In this document: positions 30,049-31,103 of the stretch, one piece after another
Layout of the letters: every line of letters starts with the position of its first letter
Position numbering within the stretch: the first letter of the stretch is position 1
Source: Fimenecus sp964527585
GTDB lineage: Bacteria; Bacillota; Clostridia; Oscillospirales; Acutalibacteraceae
DNA: 31,103 bases
Reading direction: 5' to 3'
Assembly (NCBI GenBank): GCA_964527585.1
Contig: CAZGPE010000018.1
Location: forward strand, 1 to 31,103
Position numbers and translations under genes: made by a program
The notes under the pieces: model-generated
The model's database searches: none
Told to the model about the DNA's origin: nothing
The model's input: the letters and a program-made list of their open reading frames with translations, nothing else

Positions 30049-31103
30049 TTATTTGTTGCCGTCTTCTACATCGGTGTAATCGGCTTCGTAATATCCGTCA
30101 TCGCCTTTAGCACCTTGTGAATTTGCATCTGTACCCTGAGCAGCTTGTTCCTGCTGAGCTGCAGCGGCAGCCTGCTTGTAAAGTTCTTCGGAAACTTTAT
30201 AGAAGGATTGAGTGAGTTCTTCTTTCTTTGACTTGATTGCTTCGATGTCTTCGCCTTTAAGAGCTTCTTTAAGAGCGTCAACTTTCTGCTGAACATCGTT
30301 TTTATCTGCTTCCGAGAATTTATCGCCGTTTTCGGAAATGATTTTTTCGCTTTGATAAACGAGCTGTTCGGCTTCGTTTCTTGTGTCAACGGCTTCTTTC
30401 TGCTTTTTATCCTGTTCTGCGAACTGCTCTGCTTCTCTTACCGCTTTCTCAATGTCTTCTTTGGACATATTGGTTGAAGAAGTAATTGAAATCGACTGTT
30501 CTTTCTGAGTTCCGAGGTCTTTTGCCGAAACATGAACGATACCGTTTGCGTCAATGTCGAATGTTACTTCGATCTGAGGTACGCCACGGGGAGCGGGCAT
30601 AATTCCGTCAAGGTGGAACACGCCGAGAGTTTTGTTGTCTTTTGCGAATTCTCTTTCGCCCTGAAGAACATGAACTTCAACTGAGGTCTGATTGTCAGCG
30701 GCAGTTGAGAAAATCTGGCTCTTCTTTGTGGGGATGGTTGTGTTTCTTTCGATGATTTTTGTGTTTACGCCACCCATTGTTTCGATACCGAGTGAAAGGG
30801 GAGTAACATCGAGAAGAAGAATTCCTTCGACATCACCGCCGAGAACACCGCCCTGAATCGAAGCGCCGACAGCAACACATTCATCGGGGTTGATGCCCTT
30901 GAAGGGATCCTTGCCTGTGAACGATTTAATTGCTTCCTGAACAGCGGGGATTCTCGAAGAACCGCCGACCATAAGGATTTTATGAAGGTCGGAAGCTTTA
31001 AGGCCGGAGTCCGAAAGAGCCTGACGGACAGGTCCCATTGTTGCTTCTACAAGGTCTGCTGTCATTTCGTTGAATTTTGCTCTTGTAAGAGTTGTTTCAA
31101 GGT
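30049..31103 (-). CDS. dnaK: Chaperone DnaK (Hsp70), C-terminal part, cut by the window edge
   Basis: The reading frame enters from the right edge (first full codons read L-E-T-T-L-T-R-A-K-F-N-E-M) and gives about 350 residues. Present are the end of the ATPase domain (I-L-M-V-G-G-S-S-R-I-P and A-V-G-A-S-I-Q-G-G-V-L), the interdomain linker V-E-G-I-L-L-L-D-V-T-P-L-S-L-G, the substrate-binding beta domain (T-I-P-T-K-K-S, G-E-R, F-D-I-D-A-N-G-I) and the helical lid with an Ala/Gln-rich stretch and an acidic end (Y-E-A-D-Y-T-D-V-E-D). The start, and any HrcA/CIRCE site or hrcA-grpE genes, lie outside the window. dnaJ follows. Confidence 0.97.
   Translation of the reverse strand, partial: LETTLTRAKFNEMTADLVEATMGPVRQALSDSGLKASDLHKILMVGGSSRIPAVQEAIKSFTGKDPFKGINPDECVAVGASIQGGVLGGDVEGILLLDVTPLSLGIETMGGVNTKIIERNTTIPTKKSQIFSTAADNQTSVEVHVLQGEREFAKDNKTLGVFHLDGIMPAPRGVPQIEVTFDIDANGIVHVSAKDLGTQKEQSISITSSTNMSKEDIEKAVREAEQFAEQDKKQKEAVDTRNEAEQLVYQSEKIISENGDKFSEADKNDVQQKVDALKEALKGEDIEAIKSKKEELTQSFYKVSEELYKQAAAAAQQEQAAQGTDANSQGAKGDDGYYEADYTDVEDGNK

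Overview
This window looks like chromosome from a low-to-moderate GC Gram-positive bacterium of the Clostridia, probably an anaerobic gut member of the Oscillospirales/Ruminococcus-like group. The evidence is a Bacillus/Clostridium-type gene order (infC-rpmI-rplT; rnc-smc-ftsY; yhbY-nadD-yqeK-rsfS), an L20-type leader before infC, AGGAGG-like ribosome binding sites, SigA-type promoters, and codon use rich in GAA/AAA/CTT/GCG. The genus assignment is inference. I see no mobile elements, tRNA or rRNA genes, CRISPR arrays or phage genes, and no gap above 300 bases without a gene.

Layout. (1) 1-4858 is accessory: a membrane-anchored VanY-type carboxypeptidase on the minus strand, a membrane M28-like metallopeptidase, an unidentified lipoprotein, and a sialidase-fold protein with four Asp-boxes and no export signal. 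(2) 4848-6224 is the translation operon infC-rpmI-rplT. A perfect-consensus promoter overlaps the end of the sialidase-like gene and drives a leader with a terminator and a competing pairing. infC appears to start on AUC. (3) 6238-14366 is a tightly packed plus-strand run: a TrmH-family RNA methyltransferase, dprA, topA, trmFO, plsX, rnc and an Elp3-like radical SAM protein. (4) 14286-24116 continues with smc (which has its own likely promoter), ftsY, rdgB, yhbY, nadD, yqeK, rsfS and leuS, most overlapping by a few bases. (5) 24126-27042 holds a 41-codon small ORF coupled to a secreted or anchored HSL-family esterase, then a MATE efflux pump with its own promoter. (6) 27084-31103 is on the minus strand: aroQ, an AroE-AroK fusion, dnaJ, and the 3' part of dnaK, cut by the window edge.

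Together the core genes cover ribosome supply and maturation (IF3, L35, L20, RNase III, RsfS, YhbY, RNA and tRNA methylation, LeuRS), chromosome maintenance (DprA, TopA, SMC), membrane protein targeting and lipid start-up (FtsY, PlsX), nucleotide hygiene and NAD synthesis (RdgB, NadD, YqeK), the shikimate pathway and protein folding.

I do not see a clear undescribed multi-gene system. The best leads are an FtsY with a roughly 120-residue acidic C-terminal tail ending in a basic-hydrophobic motif, the AUC start of infC, the 41-codon small ORF coupled to the esterase, the AroE-AroK fusion, and the peptidase whose catalytic fold is interrupted by membrane helices.
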